From contig JAJEKV010000045.1 of NCBI GenBank assembly GCA_021234155.1, forward strand, positions 7,861,105-7,925,104: DNA of 64,000 bases. The letters are read 5' to 3'. The notes under the pieces were generated by a model that did no database searches, had not been told where the DNA came from, and worked only from the letters and a program-made list of their open reading frames with translations. This DNA comes from Isoetes taiwanensis (lineage: Eukaryota > Streptophyta > Lycopodiopsida > Isoetales > Isoetaceae). Position numbers and translations under genes: made by a program. The stretch's first letter is position 1. Each line of letters starts with the position of its first letter. This document shows, in pieces, positions 10,570-22,888 of this stretch.

Positions 10570-10994
10570 TGTCACGTCCCCTGCTCCTATACGACGCTCC
10601 CATTGTATAAGAACCGAAGTTCATCCCTCATGCCAACGTGCATGCTGACAAAGGCCATCCACCTAACATTGTTGATCACAAGAATCCGACGGGGTAGAAT
10701 GGACGTGTCATTCATCCCATCGCCCTGGGATCGACCTAGATGCGGAAGTGTAAACAACTCTAAGCATGAAGCATCAACTAATACACATATACACCTCGAC
10801 GAGTGGTTCACCATAGTATAACATCTGTAACAACGAGATCAGTAACATCATATGAGGGAATCCTACCCACGGCTGAGACTCAAGGGGTTGACTGACGGCT
10901 TAGGTCTCCAGACAGACAGAGTTCATAACAATGGACGTGGCTGGCATAAACCATCCCTCCTGTGCATACTTTACAGATTAGGCTGATAAGTCTT
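10570..10994 (-). repeat. LTR part 1 (interrupted by LINE and Penelope-like array)
   Basis: It begins TGTCACG and shares several stretches with the LTR at 42248 (CTATACGAC, CCCTCCTGTGCATACTTTACAGATT). Sequence continuing this LTR resumes at 30010. The break carries the 7-bp duplication AAGTCTT (10988-10994 and 30003-30009), marking the LINE insertion. Confidence 0.75.
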
Positions 10995-13900
10995 TTTAAG
11001 GTGGTAGGGGTACTCCTGCATAAATGACTTCACCCAACCAGCACAAATGAAGATCGTATCTTGGAATTTGAGGGGAGTGAAAGGTACTTTGAAAAGGTCA
11101 AGAGTTCTAACTGCATTTCGTTCTATGGGAGCTGACATACTACTGCTTCAAGAGCATAGATTAAACGACTTTGAGTCCAAATCTTTGGGTCAGTGGATAG
11201 GTAAGGAATACAAGTCTATTTCTGCGCAGGCAAATGGAACCAAGGGAGGAACTGCGCTACTGTGGAAGGAGCACAAGGATATGGAATTGGTGCTTTCTTA
11301 TTGCAGCCTGGATGGACGATGGCAGGCTATCATTTTCAAAACAGACAATCTTCGTTGGGGCATCATCAACATCTATGCCTCCAATTCACCTGCGGACAGG
11401 GCCCAAATGTGGAGCTCAATGGAAATATGGATTTGCAATCAAGGAGTGAATAATTGGGTGATGGGGGGAGACCTGAACATGACCGACTCATGGGATCAAA
11501 AGGTAGGCTTGCACCGCAACCTTCCAGTTGAGGAAAGAATGGCCTGGGAAAGCCTCTTAGATGCTGTGGGATTCAACCTGATACCACCAACAAACAACTT
11601 GTATTCATGGTCGAACAAACAGAAGGGAGCTAAACAGGTATATTGCCTTCTTGACCGCTTTTACACTGCCACTAGTGATGCTTCTTTTCTAGAGCACAGC
11701 TATGTAGAATCTGATATGGGCTTCATCCAATCAGATCATTACCCACAGTATCTGTATATAGATTTGCACAAGCAAGCGTGCAGGGGCGGCAGTACCCCAT
11801 TTAAGTTCAATACCTCCCTCTTAAACAAAGAGGATTTCTGCAGGCCTCTCAGGGGATTTATAGGCTCTATGCCTGAGCAAATTGAGCTGCCCAGCATGCT
11901 CAGATGGCAGAACAAGTTGAAGGCAATTCGAGCCTGGATCAAAGAATGGGGCAAGGTAAGGGCTGCCAACTTTACAAGCTCTAAGTTGGACCTATGCAAT
12001 CGGATCAAAATGGTGAGACAAGAGCTTATCACGAAACCTAACTTGCTTTCTCTTCACACGCTTGAGGAAAGCCTCGAAATTCAGCTGAAATCGGTTGAAG
12101 AGGAAGAAGCCAAAGGGGCTGCTATCAGAGCCAAAGTGCGTTGGTACTCCGAAGCAGACCAAGAAAACTCCAAAGCCTTTTTTAGAATGGCAAATGCCAG
12201 ACTTGTAGCCAATGGAATAACTGCTGTGCAGGACCATGCAATGAATAAGATAGAGGACCCGAAGCAAATAGTTGATTTTTTCATAAGGAATACTGTGATC
12301 TCTTCTCAGAGAAAGATAAGCCACACAACTATGACGCAGCGATCCATGACTGCCTGCAGCCCCTGACCAGGGAAGTCACTGATGCCGAGAATCAATCACT
12401 GCTTGCAGATATCACCCTGGAAGAGATCTATACCACACTGAAATCCATGCCTCATGGCAAGTCCCCAGGCCCTGATGGTTTTCCTCCAGAGTTTTTTTCA
12501 GAGTTCTGGCCTGAACTCAAGGATGATCTGCTGCTAGCATTAAAAGGAGCATGGGCAACTAAAACACTACACTCAGCTCTCTCTGCATGATTTATCACGC
12601 TCATCCCCAAGGTAGAGAGACCCTTGACACTGTCAGAATGGCGGCCCATTGCACTTACTGTCACTACATCCAAGATCTTGGCTAAGATCTTGGCCTCCAG
12701 GGTTAAACCCTTGCTGAATAGAATTGTGCCCAAGGAACAGACCACTTTTTTGCAGGGAAGATGCATATTCGATAATTACATCATGGCGTCTGAAGGGATT
12801 AAGTGGTGCAAAGATACAGGGCAGAAATGCATTCTTCTAAAGCTGGATTTTCGACGTGCTTTTGACACAATAAGATGGGACAGTTTGAAGCTCATAATGG
12901 CAAGGATGGGCTTTGCAACATGGTTTACAGAAATGGCCCTCGGCTTGAATTGTATGGCAAAGGCTTCCCTTATTATCAATGGTCATCCGGGCAGCTAGTT
13001 CCCTCTCAGACAAGGGGTCAGGCAAGGCTGCCCGTTAGCCCCCTATCTAATTCTTCTAATAGCCAACGTCCTTACAAGAATGATTGCCTCTAAGCTGGAT
13101 ACATCAGTTCCACAACAAGGTAAGCATGCTTGTCTATCCCAATTTGCAGATGATTCGTTTGTGTTTCTCAATTATGAAGACAATAGCATTGCCAGCTTTT
13201 TCCACACAATAGGCCAATTTGGTTCAGCCACAGGGGTGGAGCTCAACCTCTCTAAGTGCTTGATTATCTGCCCAAGTAGTGGTGCTGCAGACTTGCCTCA
13301 GATCAAGTCATTGGGTCTGAAAATTATGGAGCAACAGGCAGTCACCAAACTTCTTGGTCTTCCCCTTGGAATCGACATGAATGCCAGTGGGTTGTGGAAC
13401 CCCATCCTTGCCATGATCAGAAGAAGCCTAAGCATGTGGTCTTCCACAGGCCTTTAACTAGCTGGAAGGATAACAGTTGCAAACTCGGTCTTTGCCTCCA
13501 CTCCAGTGTACTTCTCATCCATTATCATAGCTCCGAAAAACATCTATATGCAAATTGAAGGCCTCATAAGGAAATTTGTATGGGCTGGAAGCTCTAAACT
13601 GGCTTGGAGTGAGATATGTAGGCCTAGGTTGATTGGAGGCTTAGGATGCCGTGATTTGTTCTTACATGCCCAATGCTTAGGGGCCAAAATAATCTGGAGG
13701 TCATTGCATAACGAAGATTCTCCAGCTATCCTCCTCGTCCGTCACTGGCTGCAAGCTAGCAAACTGGAAGGCAGGCCCTCTCTCCCTCTGGAGCTTCCTG
13801 GTGCAGCCTTTCAGCCTTTCAAAATTGCCTCAGGCATCTCATGCCTCCTCAGAAGGCTGCTTGAAGCTTGGCAAGTAATCGCCCCCAATTTTGAGCCAGC

Positions 13901-14992
13901 TGAACTCACCTGCTCTGCTGGTTCAGCCAACATTTTCTGGAACCCACACATTAGCAATGACGTTTCTTTGCCTCTAGCTTTTGCTCATCCAAGAGCATGC
14001 AAAATTTGGACGAGCTTAGGGATTACAAAGGTTGCAGATCTATGGGATCAAAGGCGTGATCGATGGCTCTCATGGACATCAATCAAGGCTATTGTTGGCC
14101 CTGAGAATGTTAACAGGCAGGTACATTCCGTCATCATGAGGAATATTTCTACACTAACTGGAAGGCAAGATGAACCAGAGCAATGGCTCCTGGAGGGACG
14201 TCCCCGCTACTCAGTCAGGACCCTTTATGGACTGTGCCTGCAAAGAGACGAGCTCAAAGCAGCTGCTGGGCTCGGTGTTCCTGAGCAATCGCTCATAATT
14301 TGGCTCAGGAGGTGCTGGACATCTTGGGCCTCGAAGAAGCTCCAACTCCACAGATGGCCTGCAATCCAGAATGCTCTAAGCACTATGGATAGGCTCGCCC
14401 GCAGGCAGCTCCCAGTAATAAACCAATGCCCACTTGGTTGCTTGCAGGCCGAGGATATGAACCACCTTTTCTTTTGCAGTCGAATTCAAAGATTTTGGGA
14501 TTGGGTGTCCCCAATCATAGGGATATCGCAGGATGGTCTAGCCTGGCCATAGATTATTCATCTGAAATGTTCTAAAGTGGTGGATTCCCTCATAACAGTT
14601 GCTCTTTGGGTGGTCTGGTGTCACAGATGCAATATAGCTCTTGGAAACAAGAGCTTTTCCTTCGAAGCGCTAAAAAAAACCTTTACCTACGAGGTAGCTC
14701 TTATGGGGCTTTCACACAGAAGGAAGCTTGGGCCACATTATGATAAAGAGTTTGATCGTTTGGGGCAGCTCCAAGGTCAAATTGAATACTTCAAGTGCCA
14801 TTGGGCCAATAGAAATGCAGACGAGTCAGACCCCCCTCCAGGGGATGGATCTTGAGCTCCCTTATTTCCCGTCACCTTAGGGTGGACGCAACGCACCGCC
14901 CATACTTCTTCCCATCTTACGGGGCATTGTACCAACATTCTTATATAAAATTAAAAAAAGCTTGCATTCAAAAAAAAAAAAAAAAAAAAAAA
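10995..14992 (+). mobile_element. L1-type LINE without ORF1, with poly(A) tail
   Basis: It starts right after AAGTCTT and ends in A23 (14970-14992); the second AAGTCTT is at 30003, after the Penelope-like array. Only ~50 bp precede the endonuclease, so ORF1 is absent (5' truncated, or an ORF1-less family). The poly(A) tail resumes at 29977-30004, so the tail was split by the later insertion. Confidence 0.8.
11047..14855 (+). pseudogene. LINE ORF2: AP endonuclease, reverse transcriptase, C-terminal zf-RVT region
   Basis: It encodes the replication protein of the LINE. The APE-type endonuclease starts MKIVSWNLRGVKG and shows LLLQEHRL, GGDLNM and SDHYPQ. The RT shows MPHGKSPGPDGFPPEF, FITLIPK, EWRPIALT, LLKLDFRRAFDTI (motif A), LRQGVRQGCPLAP (motif B) and QFADDSFVF (motif C). 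The C-terminus has W-rich and CPLGC...EDMNHLFFC motifs of the zf-RVT domain. A frameshift occurs near 12320-12366. The in-frame stops near 12588, 12996, 13455 and 14550 are each one C-to-T change from CGA, CAG or CAA. It is inactive. Confidence 0.9.
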
Positions 14993-17900
14993 CCTTTAAT
15001 CTTGTCTAAGTCTAGACAAAATTCTAATCTCAAAAACCCTGTTCAGGGAATTTAAAATCCAATTAGCAGTCCTAAGAATACACCAGGTGACCATGTATAC
15101 TTAGGCCTTGATTTGGTCAATCATATTTAATTACTTCATGGTATCAGAGAATAACTTAGTGACAAAATAACAAATATGTACATCTGAGATCAAAAAAAGA
15201 ATCATATATTGTTTTTAAGAAATTTGAACCATATAACAACAGTAATAGTCACCTGAAAGTATCTTTCATATAAGCAAAATCAGTAATCATTGTATTATGT
15301 AGTGCAAACTACCTTGCTGCCAGTATAGCAGTAAGATGGGTAATGATAGTTCCACTTGTACAAACAGCACTAGAACATTTTTCAGATAAGATACTTACAA
15401 GAGTACTTGAATTTTAGCCAATACAATACAATAGATGTTTATTTCACGAAGAATATTCATAAACTCCAAACGATGAGCAAGAAGTTTGGTTACCTGCATG
15501 CCAACCATTCAATTATTAGCCAAAGAAGGGTAAAATCAAAAGGACATGCAGGTAAGCTATAAACTTCTTGGGTTTACCACCCTTCACATCGAAGGAGTTC
15601 CCAAAAATGGTAAAAGAAATAGAAATGCAAAATATATAGATTAGCAAGTGTTGTTTTGCATTCTTGTGAACCTCATGATGACAGCTCCACTCAGGTCGGC
15701 AGCCCCTATTGTGAAGCTTCATGGTAGCATTAATGCATCATGTAAGTCAAATCATTGTTGAATTACATCATCTTACATCTCGGATAAGTACATCATTCAA
15801 CATATAGATATGACTCTTAGATTTTTTAACAAACATGGTAGACTCTTAGATTTTAAACAGAGAAAGAATGACAAGAATAGATAGCCAAGCATTATTTCTT
15901 TGCCTTAGAACCATTGTAATCCAAGTAGGACAGGCAGCATATATTTACAAGCTATTGTCAAATAAATTTATGGTGGATCAGACTTATTCATGGCAAAGAT
16001 AATCTTCCTGCATTGCTAGGCAAATCAGCAAACCATTCCTACAAATGCATGTGTAATCCAACCTATTTGAATCCAGAACTAATTTAATTAGCCTGGAACA
16101 TGTAACATTATTTCAGATCCTGTCAAGCAATAACTGAACTACAAATAGAAAGGATATAACCTGATGAGCTTGATTTGAAGGAATGTTTTCAGCCTCCTGC
16201 TCCATGATGCCTTTGCCATTGCCCATAGCTTCATTATTTTCTTTGTCCTGCATGGGATTAGCATCTGCCTTATTGCCTTTCTCAGGAAGGCAGTCTCCTT
16301 CATTATTCTGCTCCCAGTCAGATGCAGATGCATGTGTATTGCCTGCCTTTGTGGTGGATCTTTCTGCCACATTGGTCACATTGGCAGGTTTGTGAAACTC
16401 ATAGAGCTTTCTCACCTTGGAGGATTTAGCCCTTTCTTCATCCATTCTCTTCCGTGTGGCCATGCCAAGATCTCCTTTCCTTCTTGTCATGCTACAGAAC
16501 AACCAGGGGGCAAATAAAATTGCAGGTGCAGCCGTCTATGGAATTGGTGGCCTATTTATGTAGAGTAATATTTTTCTTATTCCTAATTTCCAGCCCTTGC
16601 TACCGACTGTATCAATTTACATAGGAGGCTAGCACCGTAAAGTATGTTGATCTTGACCTTTAACAGAATATATATCTATGTGTCAAGCTTGTATCAATCT
16701 TACCTGCATGGCTGAGCTGCTAGCAAATCGTCCAGGTTGGAGTAACGGCCGCGGCCGCATTCTGCCCTTATCCGGATATATGCAGACCTAACATTTTTGT
16801 TATTTTCTTGCAAGTGAAGTCACAAAATCATAAACGTCTAATTTTTAACTCCAAACTTTATATTTTAACAAATGGTAGCCACATGGAAACCTAACTAGTT
16901 CAAGTGTTTAAACAAGCCTTGGTGCTACAATTCTGCTGAGTAGTTACAAGATTTTCCTGATGTAGATATGCATGTGATTTATACGCATGCATTAGGACAT
17001 TTCCACCTTATGTATAAAACACATTACTCAGAGCCGCTTTTGTATAACCTGCTGCAGAAGTCCGTTAAGCATTATCATAACATTTATCTATGTGTGATCA
17101 TCATCATGATATTTAACCATGTGAGTGTTTGTATGTAACAAATGTTCATACCAACTGTTCATTAGTAATAATAAAAAAACCTACCTCCTTCCGTAGTTTG
17201 AGGGGCCTTTGTTCAGATAGCATTCCTAAACAAGCGATTATTTCGGATACAGTAAGGGGAGTAGGGCCTTACTGCATCAAAGGCCCTACTCTCCCTATAG
17301 TTGCAATTACTCCATTATCAACTTCTCCTTATAGTGATGCTTTCAGTACTTTAAGCATGTCATTTATATTGCAAAGAATACCAGGGAACTGGCTGTCTTC
17401 TAGAGTTTGTATAACCAATCTATTAATGTCTGCTTTTGCAAATCCATTTTTGCAGAATTCTTGAGCAAGTTGAGCAATATCTGCAGCTGCAATGAATGGA
17501 CATGAGTTGGTGTAAACATAGGGCAGAATTTGAGATATTATAACCCTTGATGCTTGACCATATGGTCTGCATCCATCTGCCATAATAAATTTTTGAGCTG
17601 TGAAGGGTAATTTGCAGCGTTTATCATACCTTGTGATGTTGAATATCCCCTAGCTTGGTCAGTGACTTCAATGGATACATTCAAGAAATTGCATTTAAAA
17701 CCAACCTGTTCATGTATATCCATCATCTCTTTGTATTCCGTCTCATCCTTAATTCCAAGGTGTTGCATATTGTAGATTGAGATATCAGCATCATCTGTAA
17801 GGAATTGCTTGATATTATCACCATTAAGGATATTGAGGTCATCAATGTACCTAGCAGCGTACTGAAATCTATAGATATCTTGAAACCTGTTTGCACGAGC

Positions 17901-20900
17901 CAATTTGAGAATGAATTTCAATTCGTACCAGGCCAGGTACATGTTACACCAAGCTGGGCTTGATGCAAAACCCATTGGTATTCCTTTTCTCTGTCTCCAT
18001 ATTTTACTGCCCATTTGCAGATAGCAGTGATTGAGTAGCCATTGGTTCATTTGTTTGAAATGTTCTTTTGTAATTTCAGACCAGCATATGCTTTCCTTAT
18101 CTTTTTTGAGGTTCTTCTCCCAACATATAACATACTTGATCCCGTCGGATTTAATCAGCATATGGAACTTGTGTTGGTCATCTCTCATGTAATCCCATGT
18201 TAGATCAGCAATATCATTCATAATTTCAGAGATACCATCCTCCCCCTCTAAGGGGATGTTCTCGTAACATTTAGTAATGTCAGCCGAGAATACATCATGA
18301 ACTTTGGCTGGGAGATTAAGCACCCTATCATAGACAGAATTTACTATCCAGCAGGCATTAATCCTATTTTTATGCCATAATTTATAATTAGCAGTATTTC
18401 TGTGACAAATAAGAGGCCATATGTCCAAAATATTGTTTAGAATAGTAGTAATGACCTCAGCAATTTCTGTGAATACAGTATTATGGGCATTTGTAAGCCA
18501 TCTGTATTCATTTTTGTGCATTTTGAAAGTGGCCATTAAATATGGCAAGTTACTGCATTGAAGTTCCTGAGTATTAAGCATGCTACATATTTCAGCTTTG
18601 CATTTTTCTTTGATTGTATCAGGGCTTTCATTGATGATCTCAAAATTAGCACTATTAAGCCTGTCAAGTGCCTTATCAGCAATAAATTTCTGACATATGA
18701 ATGCTGCATTATTATTTGCTTTGTCCAATCCGGCAATGTAGAAATTCTTTGTCAACCAATCAATGTTCTTCATAACATTTTTGTCATCCCATAGAAATCT
18801 TTTTCCTTTTACATTTCTTCTGAAATCTACAATCTCAGCATGAGCATAGTGCATTAGGACTTCTTTTATTTTCTGGATATCATCCTCTGAAATGTCGAGT
18901 AACTCAAACTTATGTACTGAGAAAAACTGTAAACAAAGCGCAGAGAATTCTTCCATGAATGTTTGTGTGTTAAACCCAGCATCTGGTATGTGATTGAGTC
19001 CTTTGGCCATTGCTAGTTTTAATTTTGGGCAGTGAATTATATCCAAATTGGTAGTTTGAATGTGGCCAATCTTGGGATCAACAAACTTTGCTAGAGACGG
19101 GTTAAGGCAAGGGCACTTATTGGCTGCTCCATCAGCAAACACCTTGTATGGTTTGTAGACTTTATCCCTGATTTGATCTACATATTTCCAGGCGAAAATA
19201 GTTGCATTTACTAAATCAGTCCCTCTTTGGTCTAGGATTTCAGTCAGCACATCTTGAAATATTCTTCTGATATTAAATTTATCCAATGATTTGGATAAAA
19301 AAGTCATGTGAATGATCCGCTCTTGCTTTTTGGCTCTGTTATTCTGCAGGTGTCTCTTTCCATTTGGATCTTTATAAATGGATCTTGGGTTCCCCTGTTT
19401 AGCCGAATGAATACCCTTTGTTAACCATCAAAAGTATTCTAACTTTGATAATAGGAAACATGTAAATGAAATAATGCACTAGACATAGGAATCATAAACG
19501 ACAGCTATATGTATTATATGTGACTATCCAAGTCATGGTGCCAATGCATTCAGCAGTCCAAAATGGTGTGCATACAAAAACACATATTTGTGACATCATA
19601 TAATCGAGCTATTATTCTAAAAGAGTGTAATGATAGATCATCAAGATCTGTCAGAGCTCAGTATCCAGCTTCTTATTCCTTGGGAATATTTGCAAAGTTA
19701 AGTTCCAGTCCTGAACTGTCCTCCAGTGAAATAGTTTTATTGCCTCCCTTTGTAACAGAATATTCATCCACGTTGATAGTTGACGTCCCTTTGGGGTCGA
19801 TGCTAGGTGAAGCAGATGAAGCATTTTCTGAATATCCAATCTTTGGGTCTTTCGTGATTCTTGGAGGGTACTTAGGAATGATCTTGTTAATCCCTCTGCT
19901 GTATTCCAAAGTACTGCCACTTTTAGAATTTGCTTTCTGCATATAGGCACTTTTGCTGCTCTGCGCTTGTTTTTCAAGAAATGTGACAGGCTTGATAGTC
20001 TTCTCCGCTAAATCAGCTAATTTATTGTTACCAAACATAGCTTTCAGATTTGCATTGGGTGTTTTAGCATATGCCATTGTCATATCAATGAGCATTTTTC
20101 TCACATCCAGATAGCCTGCATAGGCAATGATGGCAGGTTTTAGCACTTTGTTGAGCAGCTTGGAGAAGATGACCATTTTCATCATTGGTGTCGTATCAGG
20201 GTAGATAACTTCCATATTGTTGAGGAGATACCATAATCCATGGTCAATCCAAATAATTCCGCTTTTGCAAGAATTCTTGGCATTGTTCTTGATGCATTTG
20301 CATGTAAAATAGGGACAGAAGGATCTCGGATCCTTTTCAAATAGAAGTCATCACGCAGCGTTATGGTAGTATATGCCATATGCCCTTTACGTTTGACACA
20401 TAAACACGAATTTTTTTATGCAGGGCTGATCAAAAAAAGTTATGTCAAATGGTAATTCAGCCAAGTCGATAATAGTAAACATCTTCTCAAAGCTTAGGGC
20501 AGCTGATTTTGCCTTTTTCAATTCTGCATCAGTTATACCAGCAATGCAGATCCATGTTTCAAGGTTTAACGGGGCAAGTGCACCAAAATTCATGCTTTTC
20601 CATATAGCATGGCCATAAGAGGCACTGTTGCATTCAACAATTTGTTCACTGGCTCATAGGAAAGCAGGCAGAATTTGCCAAATTAAGATTTGGGACATTT
20701 TCATCCGTCAGAGAAAAGTTCTCAGTATTGGATTCATCTGTTATGGCCTTATTGGCATCAAGACTTTGAAAGTCTTCCTCAGTAAGGTCTGTATCTGAAA
20801 ACAGACAGTCATGTATTTCTTCCTGTAGATATACAGGAGCAGAGAGAGTTTTTTCCTCTTTTTCAAAAGTGGGAGGTTTAATATTATTGGCCTCTTCAAG

Positions 20901-21393
20901 GGCCATAATTCCCACGACGAATTTTCTGGCCGCTTCATCTTCATTACATGTCCTGTTGTAGAGAATGCTTGGAAATTCCTTGTATAATAGTGAAATGCTA
21001 TCCTTACATTTATTGAACTCGAAGTTGACTTTTTTCATGTTGTAGAACATTCTGGACCAGCAACTATAACCAAGATAGGTAACAGGCGATCTGGATTTAT
21101 CAATAAGATTTCTTTCCTTGAGTGTAATAAATGCGTGTACCTCCTTGTTCTTGATACATGCTAGAAGTGTTTGAACTGCATAGCTTGGGTTATCTACTTC
21201 ACACTCATTATATTTGAGACTGACCAGCTCTTTTATCCACTGGATGTTATTCATGTCATCATCTTGTATGTCGAAGACAGATTTTACCTGAACAAATAAG
21301 TGAACATATGGTAAGAAAAGTGTGTACACCTGTCATCATGTGACCAGAATCAAGGACTCTAGTTAAACTAGAGCACTGAGTTAAGCAAAAAAA
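14993..21393 (-). repeat. Penelope-like unit A
   Basis: Full-length unit of 6401 bp. It contains the RT body (17329-19396), a middle ORF region (19673-20620) and an N-terminal segment (20646-21287), and near its 3' end an extra copy of the first coding segment (16161-16490). The 3' region 14993-16110 is non-coding, with several GTAAGT-like sites on the minus strand. Confidence 0.85.
16161..16490 (-). CDS. First coding segment of the Penelope-like gene, orphan copy in unit A
   Basis: Starts MTRRKGDLGMATRKRMDEER, basic with a likely nuclear signal, then polar and low-complexity up to SNQAHQ (110 codons), where CAG|GTTATA offers a splice donor in phase 0. In this position it lies downstream of the unit's own RT with no further unit after it, so it has nothing to splice to. 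No known domain recognised. Confidence 0.55.
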
Positions 21394-22888
21394 CCTTTAA
21401 TCTTGTCTAAGTCTAGACAAAATTCTAATCTCAAAAACCCTGTTCAGGGAATTTAAAATCCAATTAGCAGTCCTAAGAATACACCAGGTGACCATGTATA
21501 CTTAGGCCTTGATTTGGTCAATCATATTTAATTACTTCATGGTATCAGAGAATAACTTAGTGACAAAATAACAAATATGTACATCCGAGATCAAAAAGAA
21601 TCATATATTGTTTTTTAAGAAATTTGAACCATATTACAACAGTAATAGTCACCTGAAAGTATCTTTCATATAAGCAAAATCAGTAATCATTGTATTATGT
21701 AGTGCAAACTACCTTGCGTTGCCAGTATAGCAGTAAGATGGGTAATGATAGTTCCACTTGTACAAACAGCACTAGAACATTTTTCAGATAAGATACTTAC
21801 AAGAGTACTTGAATTTTAGCCAATACAATACAATAGATGTTTATTTCATGAAGAATATTCATAAACTCCAAACGATGAGCAAGAAGTTTGGTTACCTGCA
21901 TGCCAACCATTCAATTATTAGCCAAAGAAGGGTAAAATCAAAAGGACATGCAGGTAAGCTATAAACTTCTTGGGTTTACCACCCTTCACATCGAAGGAGT
22001 TCCCAAAAATGGTAAAAGAAATAGAAATGCAAAACATATAGATTAGCAAGTGTTGTTTTGCATTCTTGTGAACCTCATGACAGCTCCACTTCAGTCAGCC
22101 AGCCCCTATTGTGAAGCTTCATGGTAGCATTAATGCATCATGTAAGTCAAATACTGTTGAATTACATCATCTTACATCTCAGATAAGTACACTGTTCAAC
22201 ATATAGATGGCAGACTCTTAGATTTTTAACAGCATGGTAGACTCTTAGATTTTAAACAGAGAAAGAATGACAAGAATAGATAGCCAAGCATTATTTCTTT
22301 GCCTTAGAACCATTGTAATCCAAGTAGGACAGGCAGCATATATTTACAAGCTATTGTCAAATAAATTTATGGTGGATCAGACTTATTCATGGCAAAGATA
22401 ATCTTCCTGCATTGCTAGGCAAATCAGCAAACCATTCCTACAAATGCATGTGTAATCCAACCTATTTGAATCCAGAACTAATTTAATTAGCCTGGAACAT
22501 GTAACATTATTTCAGATCCTGTCAAGCAATAACTGAACTACAAATAGAAAGGATATAACGATGAGCTTGATTTGAAGGAATGTTTTTCAGACCTCTGCTC
22601 CATGATGCCTTTGCCATTGCCCATAGCTTCATTATTTTCTTTGTCCTGCATGGGATTAGCATCTGCCTTATTGCCTTTCTCAGGAAGGCAGTCTCCTTCA
22701 TTATTCTGCTCCCAGTCAGATGCAGATGCATGTGTATTGCCTGCCTTTGTGGTGGATCTTTCTGCCACATTGGTCACATTGGCAGGTTTGTGAAACTCAT
22801 AGAGCTTTCTCACCTTGGAGGATTTAGCCCTTTCTTCATCCATTCTCTTCGGTGTGGCCATGCCAAGATCTCCTTTCCTTCTTGTCAT
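17329..22888 (-). pseudogene. Penelope-like RT gene, copy A (first segment supplied by unit B)
   Basis: Reading on the minus strand: first segment 22888-22560 (in unit B), then from an AG acceptor at 21287 (VKSVFDIQDDD...) to a stop at 20646, a middle ORF from 20593, and the RT at 19396-17329. RT motifs: FKMHKN and RWLTNAH, ACWIVNS, DVFSADITKCYENIPL (motif A), RKGIPMGFASSPAWCNMYLA (motif B), ARYIDDLNILN (motif C). Damage: the middle ORF shifts near 20405 (an extra T in a T-run and a CTG change) and the RT loses its tail near 17645, where a C-run has one base less than in copy B. No GIY-YIG endonuclease follows the RT. Confidence 0.8.

Noticed and set aside
16741-16780. Possible cloning-vector contamination (TOPO-like ACGGCCGC...GCCCTT)
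   Set aside because: Only short scattered matches; the flanks on both sides continue the repeat unit and the same sequence occurs in two units 12.8 kb apart.
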